A DNA stretch of 64,000 bases from Leptasterias polaris (Eukaryota; Echinodermata; Asteroidea; Forcipulatida; Asteriidae): positions 1,674,001-1,738,000 of the forward strand of contig JAZGTN010000164.1 in NCBI GenBank assembly GCA_037783415.1, written 5' to 3'. Positions 13,228-28,200 of the stretch are shown here, in pieces. Position 1 is the stretch's first letter; every line of letters begins with the position of its first letter. Below the pieces are notes generated by a model. It ran no database searches, had not been told where the DNA came from, and worked only from the letters and a program-made list of their open reading frames with translations. Position numbers and translations under genes: made by a program.

Positions 13228-16200
13228 ATGAACGATTTTAGTAAATATTACACACAGATGTATGCCCTCTTAGGAGCCGGAAGTAGCAAAAGCCTTGGTA
13301 TTTTGTTATTAATTATTTTGCATGTGCACATTAATTTACTACTAAAAAGTGAACAATATTTTTCATGTTTAGTTTCAATGTTTGATTATTTTTTTGCTTG
13401 TGTTTACTAGGGAGAGCGTGGCGCTCAAGGAGAGAGAGGAGAGCGTGGATCCCGTGGTGTTTCTGTAAGTCGATTTTTTCCCCCCTTTACAAATCATTCT
13501 TCAAAATAACATTACTGGAGAAAATCAACATTCACAATGTAGGTAAACTTAAAGGCGAAAGTTCCTGTCTTCGAATCCCACCCAAGTAATATGCGTGAAA
13601 GTAGTGAGTATCACAAATTGGTGTATGGGTAAAACGCAAAGAATATTCTTTATCTTCGATGCAAATTTAACATCTATTAAAAACTATTGTTGCGGAACCC
13701 GCTGCTAACATATGGGATTCAAACTGCCTCAAGCTACTGGGAAAGCTCAGTGGTCTAGTGGTATGAATTCCACTCTGGGATGGCAAAGGTGGTGGGTTCG
13801 AATCTCACCTTTGAAGTAATATGCCTGTGAATTTCTTTCACGGTGCTTGGCAAAGCACCGAGTATACAGTGCTTACCGCACGTCAGTGTGTGGGTAAAAA
13901 CACAAATAATTCAAGACTAAATCTCTTGTTCGTTAAATTAGGTCGATGAAGATTTGTTGATATTGGCTACTTATTATGGAAATCAATTGCTTGTGTATTT
14001 ATTTTTATAAGCACAAATGAAGAATGTGTTTTTATAAGCAAGAAATTAATTATACAAATTGACTCAATTATGGGCATATTTTTGTTTACTTAATAGGGAA
14101 CCAGAGGTCAAGATGGAAACGATGGTGAAATCGGAAACGCTGTAAGTATGCGACCAGTTTGTACTATGATTGGTTTTTGAAATAACTATGAGTTTTGGAT
14201 TGATGCAATTATACTTCCTCAAACAAAAATATAAAACTGTTTTTTGTTTTTCCCGTTAAATGCAGGGACCAGTCGGAGCCTCAGGTATCATGGGAGCTGT
14301 TGGAGCTCCAGGTCACAAGGTATGTTAAGGCATTTGTTTTGTTTATTTTCATTGTTTATTTATTTACCTGTTTGTTTGTTTGTTTTTTTGTTGTTTGTTT
14401 GTTTGTTTGCTTGCTTTAAAGAAATATGCTTGTGCCTGTTAAAGCCAGGTGTTAAATGTTACAAAATGAATCACAAGCTATATGATGCTTTCATAATTCG
14501 ATAATAATTACATTTCAATGAACTTGTGGTAACCTTTACTTATGGAAATATCTTGAGCAGTTTTTCATTTTTCAATTAAGTTCCAATGTCACACAATACA
14601 AATATTACAGACATGTTTCTCTGCTTGTCTTTACCACGGCCGTTTTAATTAAATAATCTTGCAGATGGTAAATACAACATCCAAGTGGGCCATTTGAATC
14701 CATGGTGTATATATGTATATATCTTTATGTGGTCGACAGAAGGACAACACTTCTTTCTGGGTTTTTTTCACCACCAGGGTGTGGCAGGATCACAGGGTGA
14801 AAGTGGTCTGCAAGGAATCCTAGGTCTCCGTGGTGAGAGCGGTTCAGATGGTGCCCCAGGTCAGACTGGTGCAGCTGTAAGTTCCACTTTAAAATGTTAC
14901 TTTATTTTCGATTGAAGCTTTGGTATGAATCTATCCGAAAGGTTCAACCATTCCACGGTCTTTTCATCCCAAGTTGAGATTTAAATACAACATTTGTCAT
15001 GACAAAAATTATGTTTAATTGATCAAGTGATTGGTTCTTGTTTAGTTGTCTCTTGTTAAAGTTCCATGACCTGATTCTGGCCGAAAGTGTTTTTGTTAAA
15101 GTTTTTTTTTCTGGGAACTAATTTTGACAGTTGGTGCTGTTTCAAAACGAAAAGTATACCAAAACTCTTGCAAATGCCACGAACAATGCACAAAACGCAT
15201 GTTAAGTTGATTGTTTGTACATGACTATGTCTGGATCTGGATAATAAATAATTTTAAGATTGTAGTTAACTACCACTTATGATCATTTGCGTTTTGTTTT
15301 TTAGAATTAAAAAATGTATATCTAAATTTATTGCTCTAAATTTATTTGAAATTTTTATCTAATCTTTTCTCCTCATAAATTAGGGATTTGCTGGCAAGGA
15401 TGGAGATACTGGAGCAGCTGGTGACATGGTGAGTGTGATCAATTTCTCATACCCAGCATAATTTTCGATCATTGACATAAGCCAATCATTGACTAGTGCA
15501 CATAGTGTGTTCTTGTCAAGTAGTCTACTTTGTGGAATAGAGTTCTCATGCAGACACAAGTTCTCATGCAGACTTGAGTTCTCCTGCAGACTCGAGTTCT
15601 CCTGCAGACTCGAGTTCTCATGCAGACACAAGTTCTCATGCAGACTTGAGTTCTCCTGCAGACTCGAGTTCTCATGCAGACTCGAGTTCTCATGCAGACC
15701 CAAGTTCTCATGCAGACTCAAGTTCTCCTGCAGACTCAAGTTCTCATGCAGACCCAAGTTCTCATGCAGACTCAAGTTCTCCTGCAGACTCAAGTTCTCA
15801 TGCAGACTCAAGTTCTCATGCAGACCCAAGTTCTCATGCAGACTCGAGTTCTCATGCAGACTCAAGTTCTCCTGCAGACTCAAGTTCTCATGCAGACTCA
15901 AGTTCTCATGCAGACTCAAGTTCTCATGCAGACCCAAGTTCTCATGCAGACTCAAGTTCTCCTGCAGACTCAAGTTCTCATGCAGACTCAAGTTCTCATG
16001 CAGACTCAAGTTCTCATGCAGACCCAAGTGCTCATGCAGACCCAAGTGCTCATGCAGACTCAAGTTCTCATGCAGACTCAAGTTCTCATGCAGACTCAAG
16101 TTCTCATGCAGACTCAAGTTCTCATGCAGACTCAAGTTCTCATGCAGACTCAAGTTCTCCTGCAGACTCAAGTTCTCCTGCAGACTCAAGTTCTCTCTCA

Positions 16201-19200
16201 TGCTGACTCAAGATCTCACGCAGACCTGAGTTCTCATGCAAACTCAAATTCTCATGCAGACTCGAGTTTTCATGACCGAGTCACTTGAGTGTTGGTTTGA
16301 ATCTCAATAACAGCGCTTGTGTTCTTAGGCAAAGCGATTGACTTTAATTGCTTCTCATCACCAAGGAGTAAATGGGTACATGTCAGATTGTATAAATAGG
16401 TACAGATTGCAGATGTGAATGCACTCATAATTATTACCAGTGCTGCATACTCTTAAGGAGTTGAGATAGCATCTGAAATGCCCAAAACCTGATAAACAGG
16501 GGGGGGGGGGGGTAGTAATAGAGATACTTTACTTAAAATGTCTGAATAAGTACCTAATTGTTATCAAATATCTCGTAGTTTTAAAGTCTTGACTTTCCGG
16601 TTTTTTTTTTACTTGCAGGGAGCCGCTGGTGCATCCGGTGGTGCAGGTATGCAGGGAGCAAGAGGACCAGCTGTAAGTTTTTCTTCCAGATAATTTGGAC
16701 AAGATTTTAGACATTCAAAAGCTCAATTGACCCAATTCGCCTGACATCACAATAATTTTGGGAGTCAAGATCGTCCTGTGTTTTTAAATCATAGATCGTC
16801 CCTGTGTGTTTTATCATACAGCAAATTGTAGTCATTTACCTGCCTACCATTATTTTTACGTGCAATTCGGGGGCACAGGTTCAAAAGAAGGTTTCAGAAT
16901 TGTCCCTGATGTAAGGACCTTTCATCCCTTGCCTCTGATTTTCTTGAAAAGAAGTTTCAGAACCATCAAGGGGTAACAAATAACCCAGTTGCCCACACCT
17001 GTAGCACTATAATGCAGGATGAATTCAAGTCATTCTGAGTTGTGTTTCTGAGGATTCATTGATTTTTTTTGACACTGTATTTGTGTGTGTGCTATACTCA
17101 ACTTTAATTGTGTGGTAATATTTTTAAATTGTTTTGTATCATTGCCATGGTGCAAAAAACAAGGGGAAAAAATTCACGCTGGTCATGACAAAGACATGCA
17201 ACAACCAGGGCACAACTTCTTAGAGCTGCTTAAGCAAAAGAGTACCAAAGAGTTTTGCGCTTACAGCGCCTTGGAAAGAGTGTGATTCTATGGACTGTAA
17301 GCACAGAATTTTACAGTTAGTAGAGCCATGAAATTGGGCTCTTGAGTTTTGAGTTTCCAGACCAATAACTACTCTTTGCTATGCTGGTCTCTGCCTACAA
17401 TTAGCTTGTAGAAAAACAGGTGTCTACTGTTTATGTGTGGACATTTCTAAATAATACAAAATTGTGTGGTTACGGCTGAGAATCAAGTGCACATCGCAAG
17501 TCCTTGGTTCGAATCCGAGAGGGCTCCAAAAAACATTTCCTTTTTCCTTATAGAAATCAATATAACGCGGCTCTCATGAACTTGACTTCCTCAGCCAAAG
17601 ATTACTCCGTTACTCTGAGTATTGACTGTTTCCTTTTTACACAGGGAAACCGTGGTGCTGCTGGCATCGCTGGTGAAGCCGGAGCTCAAGGATACCAGGG
17701 ACTCCAAGGTTCCCGTGGAAGCGATGGTGCCCGTGGCGCAAGAGTGAGTAAAACTTTTGATTTCCTTCACAAGGTTTGGTGATAACCTGCATAAGTGAAC
17801 TGTAACGAATCTATGCTTCTGCTATTGATAAACTATGCACCCTCACTGTTATTCATTCTGTTTGCTTTGAATCCAGGGATCTGTTGGAGTCCGTGGAGAG
17901 GTTGGCCCAGAGGGTTCTGATGGTTCTACCGTAAGTTTCTTTGTTCTGCTTACCGTTTTATTTATTCTTGATGATAACCACATCTCTGTTTTGTAACTGA
18001 AAAACTCTTATTTTGCTTACTGTTGTATTTTCTCTTGATGGTTACCCCATCTCTGTTTTGTAACTGAAAACAAATCTTATTTTGCTTACTGTTTTATTTT
18101 CTCATGATGGTTACCACATCTCTTTTTTGTTACTAAAAAAACTCTTACTTTTGATGAATAATTTCTATCTTTTTTTCTTGTTTTTATCTCACCTTGTAGG
18201 GTCCTGATGGTTCCGCTGGCCCAAATGGTGCTCGAGGACAAATGGGTGCACGTGTAAGTATAAACATTGAGTAAAGAAGTTCAAGTATAAACATTAAGTT
18301 AAGAAGTTCAACTTTTACTATTCAGAAATTTTACATTTCTATGTCAAACGTTTTAAATCTCTATTTTAACTTATAAACACAAGGTAATTGCGTTTCCATT
18401 TTTGAGATAAAGAAATTCAATTCGCTCCAGCTTTTTCCTTGAGGAGGAAGAAGTATTTTACCTTTGTAATGTCCAGAGACTAGCATTAACAGATCAAAAC
18501 CCTTCATTAATATCACTTTGGAAAGTATTCAGAAAATGGTAGATTTTTTTTTATTACCATCACTGCTTAGCTTGATGGCAATTTTATCAGCGTCCAAATG
18601 TTCCGATGTAACCTTTTAATACCATGAGTACGGAAAGGTCTCCGCATTATGTGGGATACCGTCATTATCGGTTCCACCTCTACTTCTTAATACCGTTTTA
18701 TCTTTTTAAAGTTAAAATGTGTAAGTTTGGAAGGGATGGATGAATAGGGAGATCAGTCATAATACACATTTCTCTCCTGTGCCACATGGGGTTTTTCTCC
18801 GGGCCCTCTGGTTTTCCTCCCTCTGGAAGAAAAATCAAACATTTTCAATCTCTGGCTGTGCTCCGTGTTCATATATGGGTTGATGTGGCTGGCTGCTGTA
18901 GGCGCCCTTGCATGTCAGCAGCGCTGACACGTTGAGGCCGCGTTGTTCGCAATTCAGCTTCTCAGCTGCAAGTAAAGATGATCAGCCTCCCAAATTATTC
19001 TTCTACTATTTTATCATGCACTTCTATGTCGGTATTTTGATAGTCGACTTCATCCATTGATTCTCTCTTAGGGAGGTGTAGGTGCACCTGGACAATCAGG
19101 CATGAGTGGAGCAATTGGCGCACAGGTAAGCAATTAATGGGTGAATCAGAGCTTGAAGGCAGGCAGCCTGGAAGATTTATCTATCAGTTTGGGAAGGTAG

Positions 19201-22200
19201 TGATACCCAGCAAGACTCTAGGATGAAATGTAAACCAAGACACTGATAATAACGAAACCTTCCTAAATTCCCCATTTGGCCCCACCCCTTACCCTTTCCA
19301 GAGCAACTTTGTCCTATAAGCGGGGCATATTTGCTAGAACATTGCGTGACGCAGTGGGCTCTGTCCCTTCTCACCGATGTTCAATGAACCAAATGGAATG
19401 TTTTGTGCAAGAATAAGTGAACACAAATTTGATTGCATTTTTGCTGTTTCCTTTTGAGAGCCGAGATTTCTGACGTATTCTGTCCGTGAAGAAATTAAAT
19501 TTCTGAGGCAATGTTCCCCTCAAGATACTAGTATTCTGAGGTAGATTTCTGATGCCCCTCATCAAGGCACAAGATTTCTGATGCATTGTGCCCCCAAGAT
19601 TCCACACTCTATGATGAATTGTCCCCCCCCCCCCAAGTAAATATTTTGTACATTGTATGTAATGAGAGACACTAATTTTTTCATTTTTTTTCACCAGGGA
19701 AATACTGGACCTCAAGGTGCTATTGGTGCCCCAGGAGAGAAGGGTGATGGTGTAAGTCTCTTAAGATTTTATCTCACGTTCACTCAAGTTTGCATTAAAA
19801 CAATTACCTATATGTCTAGTTGTTTCTCTCACTGGACAACAACGTTGACTCAGAGATAAGAATTGACTTTTCCCCAAACCTTTCTTGTAACTCTAACCAA
19901 TGGATGGGAATACTTGAACAATTATTTGTTTCGAAATTGGGAAGGTTGTGCATTCTGTGTTACCAACCAGCCTAGTGGATGATACCCGTGCCTGCATCCT
20001 TACGGACTGTGTTTCAGTCTGACTGTGTTTCAGTTGAGTAGGTGGCAACGTGCCCCTTGAGACAGTTGAGTGTAGCCCTTGTCTTGAAGTGGCCGACAGG
20101 CCTTGTGATGTTAGGCGATTTCTCATTGTAAAAGCAAAATACAAGTGAGCAAGAGTCATTATATTGCATATAAGCATATATTTCAAGGCACTTAACCATA
20201 ATTGCTTCGAAAAAGTTGGGAAGGTAGTGCATTCTGCTCTACCAGCCAGGCTCCTAGTGGATGATACCCATGCCTACATCCTTATGGACTGTGAAGGGGG
20301 TAACCCTGTTTCAGCCCCAGGAGTAGGAGGCAACGTGCCCCTGGTGTCAATTGATTTGGGTCGATAGCCCAAATCAGTTATGTGTAGCCCTCACCTTGAA
20401 GTGGCCGTCCGTGGCCTTGTGAGTAAGGCGATATCTCATTAAAAAAAATAAAATAAAAAATTGCATTGGCACAATGATAGAGAAAGTAGAAAGGAACGAA
20501 AAAAGAACAGACAGATGATACTTAGAAATGTTGAATAATAAAACAAAAAATTAATGCCCTTTTACGGTGGTTTAAAGATATCTGAAATCTTGATGATCTT
20601 GTTTTGATATGGAGTATTTCTTGTTGTTTGTGTGCAGGGTGCCCCAGGACGCACAGGCGACGCAGGAGTCCCAGGAGCAAGAGTAAGGATAAAGATTGTT
20701 ACCATTGTTGCTTCTAATCGCCTTGTCTAAAATATATAAAAAATCACTTGGCTTTTTATTCTTCCTTTTCCTCTTTTGTCAAAAGTGGAATTTGTTTTAC
20801 CGATGTTACCGTTGTTGCTTCAAATCTCCTTGTCTAAAATGAATGTCTTCCACTGACTTCATATTCCTCCTTTTCCCTTTTGTCAAAAGTAGAAATTATT
20901 TAACCGATGTTACCGTTGTTGCTTCAAATCACCCTGTCTAAAATTAATGTATTCCATTTTGCTCCTTATTCTTCCTTTTCTCCTTTTGTCAAAAGTAGAA
21001 ATTATTTAACCGATGTTACCGTTATTGCTTCAAATCACCCTGTCTAATATTAATGTCTTCCACTTGACTTCTTATTCTTACTTTTCCCCTTTTGTCAAAA
21101 GTGGACAATTTTTTACCAACAGGTTGGTTTTGACAGCAAGAGACATAAGAAGTTTATATTAGCATCACAGTAGTTAGCATCACTTGAAAACACTTGGTTG
21201 TCTTAAGTTACTGGGTTTTTTTAAATACAAGTATAATGTTTTATGTTACAGGGTATGCCCGGATCTGATGGACGTGCTGGAAACGACGGAAAGCCAGGAC
21301 CTGCTGTAAGTTTGAAAATAAATTAAATAGTGAATGCTATTAATACAAACATTTTATAAAAACAACATTTCAACAGAGTGAACATAAAGTTTTGACATTG
21401 GATTTTACATTGCTATCCATTACAAAATGTGTCTTTTTCTGCCTACTCAAAACATTTTCTTTCTCAATACTTCTTAAAGATGTATAAACCGAAAGGGTAA
21501 AAATAATACCAACAGTTTAAGGCAGTGTAGTTTATGGTTGAATACCCTGCACCACCAGCTGTTTCAGACCATTTATATTCCTTGTTCCTTTTTTTCTGCC
21601 ATGAACATCATCTATTTACAGTTTCTTGGTTTGGTTTTTGTTAATACAGGGCCCACAAGGCAACGATGGAAAACCAGGACCACCAGGCTCCAACGTAAGG
21701 AACTGTTTTTATAATTCTGTTTAACATTGCATCTCCTAAAATAGCATTTACATTAATACACCCAAGTTTGAAAGTGTCAAATTGTCGTATATGGCTTCAA
21801 ATAACCTGGATGTTCACAAAAAACCCAATAGGCACCGATATTTCAGAAGTGCTTTTGTGCGAGACACGACGTTGCTACACAATAAAGATCTGACCTGACG
21901 ATTTGATTATCCATCAATAGCTTTAATCGATTCATGAGAAACATAAACCAATTTCCCACGGTCTTAGTGCAATGAATAGTTTTCTAAATAACATCGCTTT
22001 ACAAGTCTTATAAGTCTTGTAGGATAATTCCTGTGGAACGATGATAATCGGATGTTAGAAACTTTGACGTGCCACATTTTCCCAATCTCAATCTTCACGT
22101 CTTGATGTTTTGTCTTGTTTCTCTGCAAGCTTTCATCTGATGTTATTGTTATTTTAATATTCAAGATTTGTGCGCGCAGGAAGCGTTAGAAAAACTTTCA

Positions 22201-25200
22201 AATTTTCTAAGGGGGTGTCACAAAAAACTCTGAGTTAGCATTTACTTGAGACTACACACGGACATATCGGGAAAACTTTTAAAAGGAATCAGCCAAGCTT
22301 TGAGCAGAGTTTTTTTCTTCTGGATAAACTGAGAAATAAGTTCAGGAAATGATAATGTTTTTTGTTTCCATCCTCACAGGGACTGCAAGGTGAGCGAGGT
22401 GGCTCAGGAATACCCGGAGCTAAGGGATTGACCGTAAGTTTCAGTCAATTCTTTGACACAAACAACAAGTTCTGTAGGCATAATTGAAAAAACAACAATG
22501 GCTTGTTATTTTATTTTATCAAATAATAAACCACAAGGGAAACTGACTGGGTAAATTTTAAATGATTTTGGGTTGAACAAGGAAAAATTGACTAGAGCGG
22601 GATTTGAACCAACGACCTCCGGATTGACGTGCCGGCGCTCTACCAACTGAGCTATCTAGCCCTATGATGGCGGTCTCCCTATTTTGTCAATATCCTTGTT
22701 CGGTGGGTGCCAGTCAGAAGCCATTCAACCGTAAACTGCCGTAAAGTATACGATACAACCTGGGAAGCGGCAGCCAGGGGATCACCATAAGGGGATGCGA
22801 CTTTTTATATCAGATATCAAATAATAAACCACAAGGGAAACTGACTGGGTAAATTTTAAATGATTTTGGGTTGAACAAGGAAAAATTGACTATTTTATTT
22901 TACTGATTTTAAAAGTCATTTATCATATTAATTAAAGACCAAGCAATGTTTGTGGATAAAGTGAGTTATTATTATTATTACTTACAAAAAGAACAGACAA
23001 ATTATGCAAAAAACAACAACCATAAAGAAGTAATGAAAAGCAACAAAAATACAAATGGATAAACAATAAGACAGTAGATTTGTGATATTTTATTATTATC
23101 GTTATAATTATTATTATCTTGCAGGGTGAGTCTGGAAGACGAGGATCTGCTGGACTTGCTGGAGCCAGAGGACCTGCTGTAAGTTTTGTACAAAAAAAAG
23201 GTTTAACATTTGCTGTCCTGGTTTACTCTTTACATGGTACTGTTGACAGGATGCTCTTTCCATTGTCTCTAATAGACAAACACCAAGTCAGGAAATTACC
23301 TTCTTGTCATCTAAAATGTTGACCAGGCTTTCTGCCAGCCTTCATGTTTCAGTACAAACCAAATCAAATGTGTTCTTATAATAGAGCCAGTCTTCTAGTA
23401 GATGAAACCCATGCCTTCATCCTTATGGACTGTGAAGAGGTATATCCCTGTTCCAGCCCCAGTGGAGGTGGCAACATGCCCCTGGTGACAGTTGATTTGG
23501 GGTAGACAGCCAAAATCAGTTTAGTGTTGCCCTCGTCTTGTGATGTCAGGAAATCTTTCATAACACAAATATTTAAAAAACATGTCTCTGTAGAAATGTT
23601 TAAAAAGCTCTTAATGATTTTCACTTTCTGCTCTTTACCAAACAACTCTCTTAATGAAACATTAATTTTAGACATTTATTTATGGTATGTCTTTCTTCAG
23701 GGAGATGAAGGTGGAGACGGACCCCAGGGTGTGACTGGACCCACAGGAGCACAAGGTTCCCGCGGTGATGGTGGACCTCAAGGAGCTCTTGGACCTGGAG
23801 GACCAAACGTAAGCTATTTCCTCTTCTGGCTACTGTCTTTTATACACTTAATTTACTTAACTTGGTTTCTCCATCTGTTGAAAAGTGTATGTACAAAATC
23901 TGTGTCGATTGATTATCCTCACCAGGGACAAATGGGACTTACTGGAGCAAGAGGAGCCAAGGGAAAGAGAGGAGTTCCAGGAGTTGCAGGATCAGCTGGC
24001 CAAGGTGGACCTCAAGGAATGTCTGTAAGTTTCATTTTCAAAGATCTTATAACGTTGCCTAAAGCCAACCATGATCTCTGAACTCGGTCAAACATTTCAA
24101 ATACTAATCCAGTGTTGTGTAAACTTCAAAAGTGAAATTCCACCTTTCTAAACATGTTGTTAATTTTATTTTTAGGGAGACCGTGGAGCCCCAGGAGCCA
24201 TGGGCGTAGCTGGACCCCCAGGAAGTGAGGGAGAGAATGGTGTAGATGGACGCGACGGATCAAGCGGTGCTTCTGTAAGAAAACTTTGTTCCCAAACTTT
24301 CATCCGTTCTGATAAGCCCCTTTCACACCTGACGAAATTCCCAGGAAAATGTTGTTGATTTGTTCACACATGAATGGCTAACCCCTGACAAACTAGCCTT
24401 TGCACTGGAAAATAGCCATCCCTGCTTGGGGTTAGGGTTATAAGTCGTCACCGTTTTCACGAAGAGGCAATTTCTGAAAAAATTATGCATTTTGGCAAAT
24501 CAATGTTTTTACATATTTTGAATGTTACTATTGACATCAACATTTTCCCCAAGTCTCAAGTGATAAAACGTTATATTTATCTAATTACACTAATTAGCAC
24601 AAGGAACATTTCCCAAACTATCGGTTTTGCATTTTCACGAACAGCCACATTTAGATTTGCCAATTGTTACATTGAAGTACATAACGCTGGCACGGTGCCA
24701 ACAAAGGCTACTCTGCATTTTCAGTTTTCACGAAGGGACAATTTGTGTGACCTATATAAATTTTAGTTTTCACGAACAGACACTCGTCGTTTACGCATTG
24801 GTTTGTACACGACACGCTCACGACGCGCTGCACACAGACATCGTTTTGAAGTTTTCACGAAGGGAAACTTGTGTTTAACAGTTAATTACTCAATAATTAA
24901 ACTAACTATGATTAAAATAGTAACAGATTTGCATGATTTAAGATCTCCACTTTCATGCTTGGAAAAATGTCAGCGTTTCAATGAAAAACAGTGTCCGAAA
25001 CAGTGGTTTTCAAAAATAGCTTAACTTCAAACGTGGGTTTCTCCAAACATGAAAGTTTTGTTGAATGGCCTAAAAAGTGCCTCTTCGTGAAAACGGTGAA
25101 GAAGTGAGCTAACCCTCGGGTCAGTGTTATTTTTCCCAAAGAAAATTGAATTATGTAAAGTGAACAACAAACACTACTAGTGAACGTCATTTTAACCCTT

Positions 25201-28200
25201 AACACAACGCCCTAAATGTGATATATTCTAAATCTAGAATGACTTTTAAAAAACACAGAAGAGTGAAAGGTTTCCTCAGACTAAACACGAAATAAATAAA
25301 TAAATAACTAAACGAATAAGTAATGTATGTTCTCTTCTTTGTATGCTACTACAGGGTATTAAGGGAGCCTCTGGTGATGTTGGACGAATTGGAATTCCAG
25401 GACTTCCCGTAAGAGATAACAATTTTTCCAATATTAATTTGAATGAAAGAAATGACTACCAAGAAGTATTTACAACTAGCCTGTATACTCGAAACAAACT
25501 AGCCCTTTGTTGGCTGCTCGCCTTGGGCTAAGTGTCCCACAAGGCGGCAGTGCCTTCTTACTAGTTGGCTCTGTTTTGAGCCACATAGTTGGCTTCATTC
25601 CAAGACTTCTATCCCAGCTGTATCCTTTCTGGGTTTTTAATCAGTAGGGATCTATATAATTCTTATTTTCATCTAGTCCTCAGGAACCAATGTCATTGGT
25701 GTCTTGTAGTGGCAGTTATTGTTCCATTCTTAGAACATGTCAAATCCGGGTCCATCTTCTAGCTTTTTAGTTCTTCACTGATTCACTTTAATTTGGTTCT
25801 ATTTGATATTATGTTTTCATATGAATAGACATAGGCCATCTCTGATTTTCAAGATTCTTTGAGGCATTTGAATTGAAATAAGGCCATCTTCTTGTCACTT
25901 TCTGTTGTCTGCTACAAAAAAACTTATCAAGAAAACAAATAATAATTAACAAATAAATCAATAGATGAATACATCAATTAGTCTTGGATTAAGTATAAAG
26001 TTGCGAGGAAACATTTTAATTGTAACTAATTGTTTTTGGTATTTGTTTTTCCAGATATATTGAATTTGCGGTTTGTTATTTGTTGTTGTTTACAGGGAGC
26101 CCCAGGTGACCGTGGTGGTGTTGGACAAATGGGTATCTCTGGAGCACCTGTAAGTTACCATAAATACAAATTGACTTCATTTAAACTGCCAAGATCAACA
26201 GCAAAATCTATTTCCTTTTCCATCATATTTACCTGATTCACCTGTCACAGTAACCTTTGTTGTGCCATTTTTGGAGTCAAGGTGTGTCATACAATGTAGT
26301 GCTCATTTTAAGCAACGGGTGTTTACACGCCTAGCATAATTGAGTATGTGCAATCTAACTCTCCAGATGGCCAGTAAGGTAGACAGTAGCTGCATGTGAC
26401 TTTGATACAAGGGGTCAACACAAAGTTTTGGGTGGTTTTTTTTCTTCATGAATATTCATTAAAGTATACCCTGTCTTAAGTGAGTATTCATGATAATCGT
26501 TAAAGGCAGGGTACGCTTTTGGTAATTGTCAAAGACCCGTATCCTCACTTGGTGTGTCTAAACATATGCATAAAATAAAAAACCTGTGAAGAACATTTTG
26601 GCTCAATTGGTGTCGGAGTTGCAAGAAAATAATGAAAGAAATAAATGCCCTTTGGTGCATAGAATTGTGTGCTATGAAGCCTTTCTAAGGTTCAAATTTT
26701 GGATGAAAGATTATCATTATTACATTTCTTCAAAGGGGGTCATTTCTAACAATGTTTTATAATATCAACAGCTCTCCACTGCTCTTAACGAAGTAATTTT
26801 TTATGGTCTCTAGTTTTTGGAGTAATAGATCGATCCATTAAGCCCCGCCTCCTTACCGAGTTGACCAATCACAGCCGCGAAACCCGATCACCATTAGTGC
26901 AAATGGCTCAAATGGTGATCAGATTTCGCGGTTGTGATTGGTCAATGAGAAATGGGCGTGGCTTAATGGATCAGTGTATATTACCAAAGGTATACACCAA
27001 TCCGCCGGGAAAAAATTGGTAGCGCCCTCTATTGACAAAATTTAACAACTGCGGTGTCGCAAGCTGGATGTACTGTGCTTCCAGCTTGCGACACCGCAGT
27101 TGTTAAATTTTGTCAATAGAGGGCGCTGCCAACTTGTTTTCGTCGGATTGGTGTATACCCTCCCTTTAAACAACTTGTGAGGTTTGGGTGATTATCAGAA
27201 TAATATCATGTTGTTCATTTATTGACCAATTGATGATGACTTCACATCTTTATGTCAAAGAGATTGCCAGATTTGGGGAAAAGTTAGAAAAACAACCTCG
27301 GTAATTTAAAGTGTTGTAACAATATTATAAATGTTCACATTTTCAAATTATTTATCAATTACTTTGTATTTATTATTCCACTGGGGACTTGGCACTGGGG
27401 CTGAAAGGCTGCAGTCTTTCAGATTAATTCTCAAACAGGGAGAAATTACCATCACTTTAAATCACTCGTTTATCTGTGAATTTTTCTAAAGCTTAAATTA
27501 ATAAACGGCAATGTTTTGAGATTTAAGTTGATGTCATTGTACCTATTTAGGGTTCACAAGGATCATCGGGCAAACGTGGTATTTCCGGCAAGGCAGGATC
27601 AAGAGTAAGTATCTGCTATTTCTTAACTTTTGTTTTCTTTTTGCTTTTTTTGGTTTTTTGTTTGTTTTGAAAACAACGTTAGAGTAGAATGTTGTGTTGA
27701 TTAAGTTAAGGCTTTCACAATTTGTTTTTTCCCAAATTTCTCATTCGTCCTTTTGTTTTAAAGGAAAATTAAAACATGTTTTGAATCTTAGGATTGGTAA
27801 ATACGAGTATTCTGAAATGAGAATGTTTAAAATATTTACTGAATTGTCATTTGCTAAATGTAATTATGAAGTCTCCTTTTTGCAAGGTAACATTCTCAAT
27901 TACAATTATGGTTTTAATAACGATTTAAAATGCTCCTATGGTCTTCAAAGTGGAAGATTTAGGGAGTACGGGAGATAAAAACGTACTGTGGAAAAAATGA
28001 GATATTATAACATTGTTATATTTGGCTTCAAGTAGTTTATTTGTGTTGGTTTCAGGGATCCACCGGACCCCAAGGCCCAGCCGGATCAACAGGACTTAGC
28101 GGAGAGCCCGTAAGTTTGGTTTTTAATATCATTATTTCATGGCAGTCATGATGCTTGTCAAGACAGTGTCGACCAAAAATTTACCATTTCACAAGTTTTT

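Larger units (their letters stand above)
26500..27169. mobile_element. TTAAAGG-ended MITE carrying two nested foldback insertions
   Basis: Termini are TTAAAGGCAGGGTAC (26500) and GTATACCCTCCCTTTAA (ending 27169). The body is homologous to the uninterrupted 377-bp copy at 42457-42833. Compared with that copy, it is split near its right end by two inverted-repeat blocks (26832-26972 and 26989-27159). Confidence 0.75.

Noticed and set aside
15380..16288. Several open frames of 200-270 codons on both strands
   Set aside because: They come from the 18-bp intronic minisatellite, whose period is a multiple of three and lacks stops. The repeats lie between two helix exons.
22597..22670. Functional tRNA gene on the minus strand
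   Set aside because: The anticodon loop lacks U33, the anticodon stem has a mismatch, and the sequence is part of a dispersed element.
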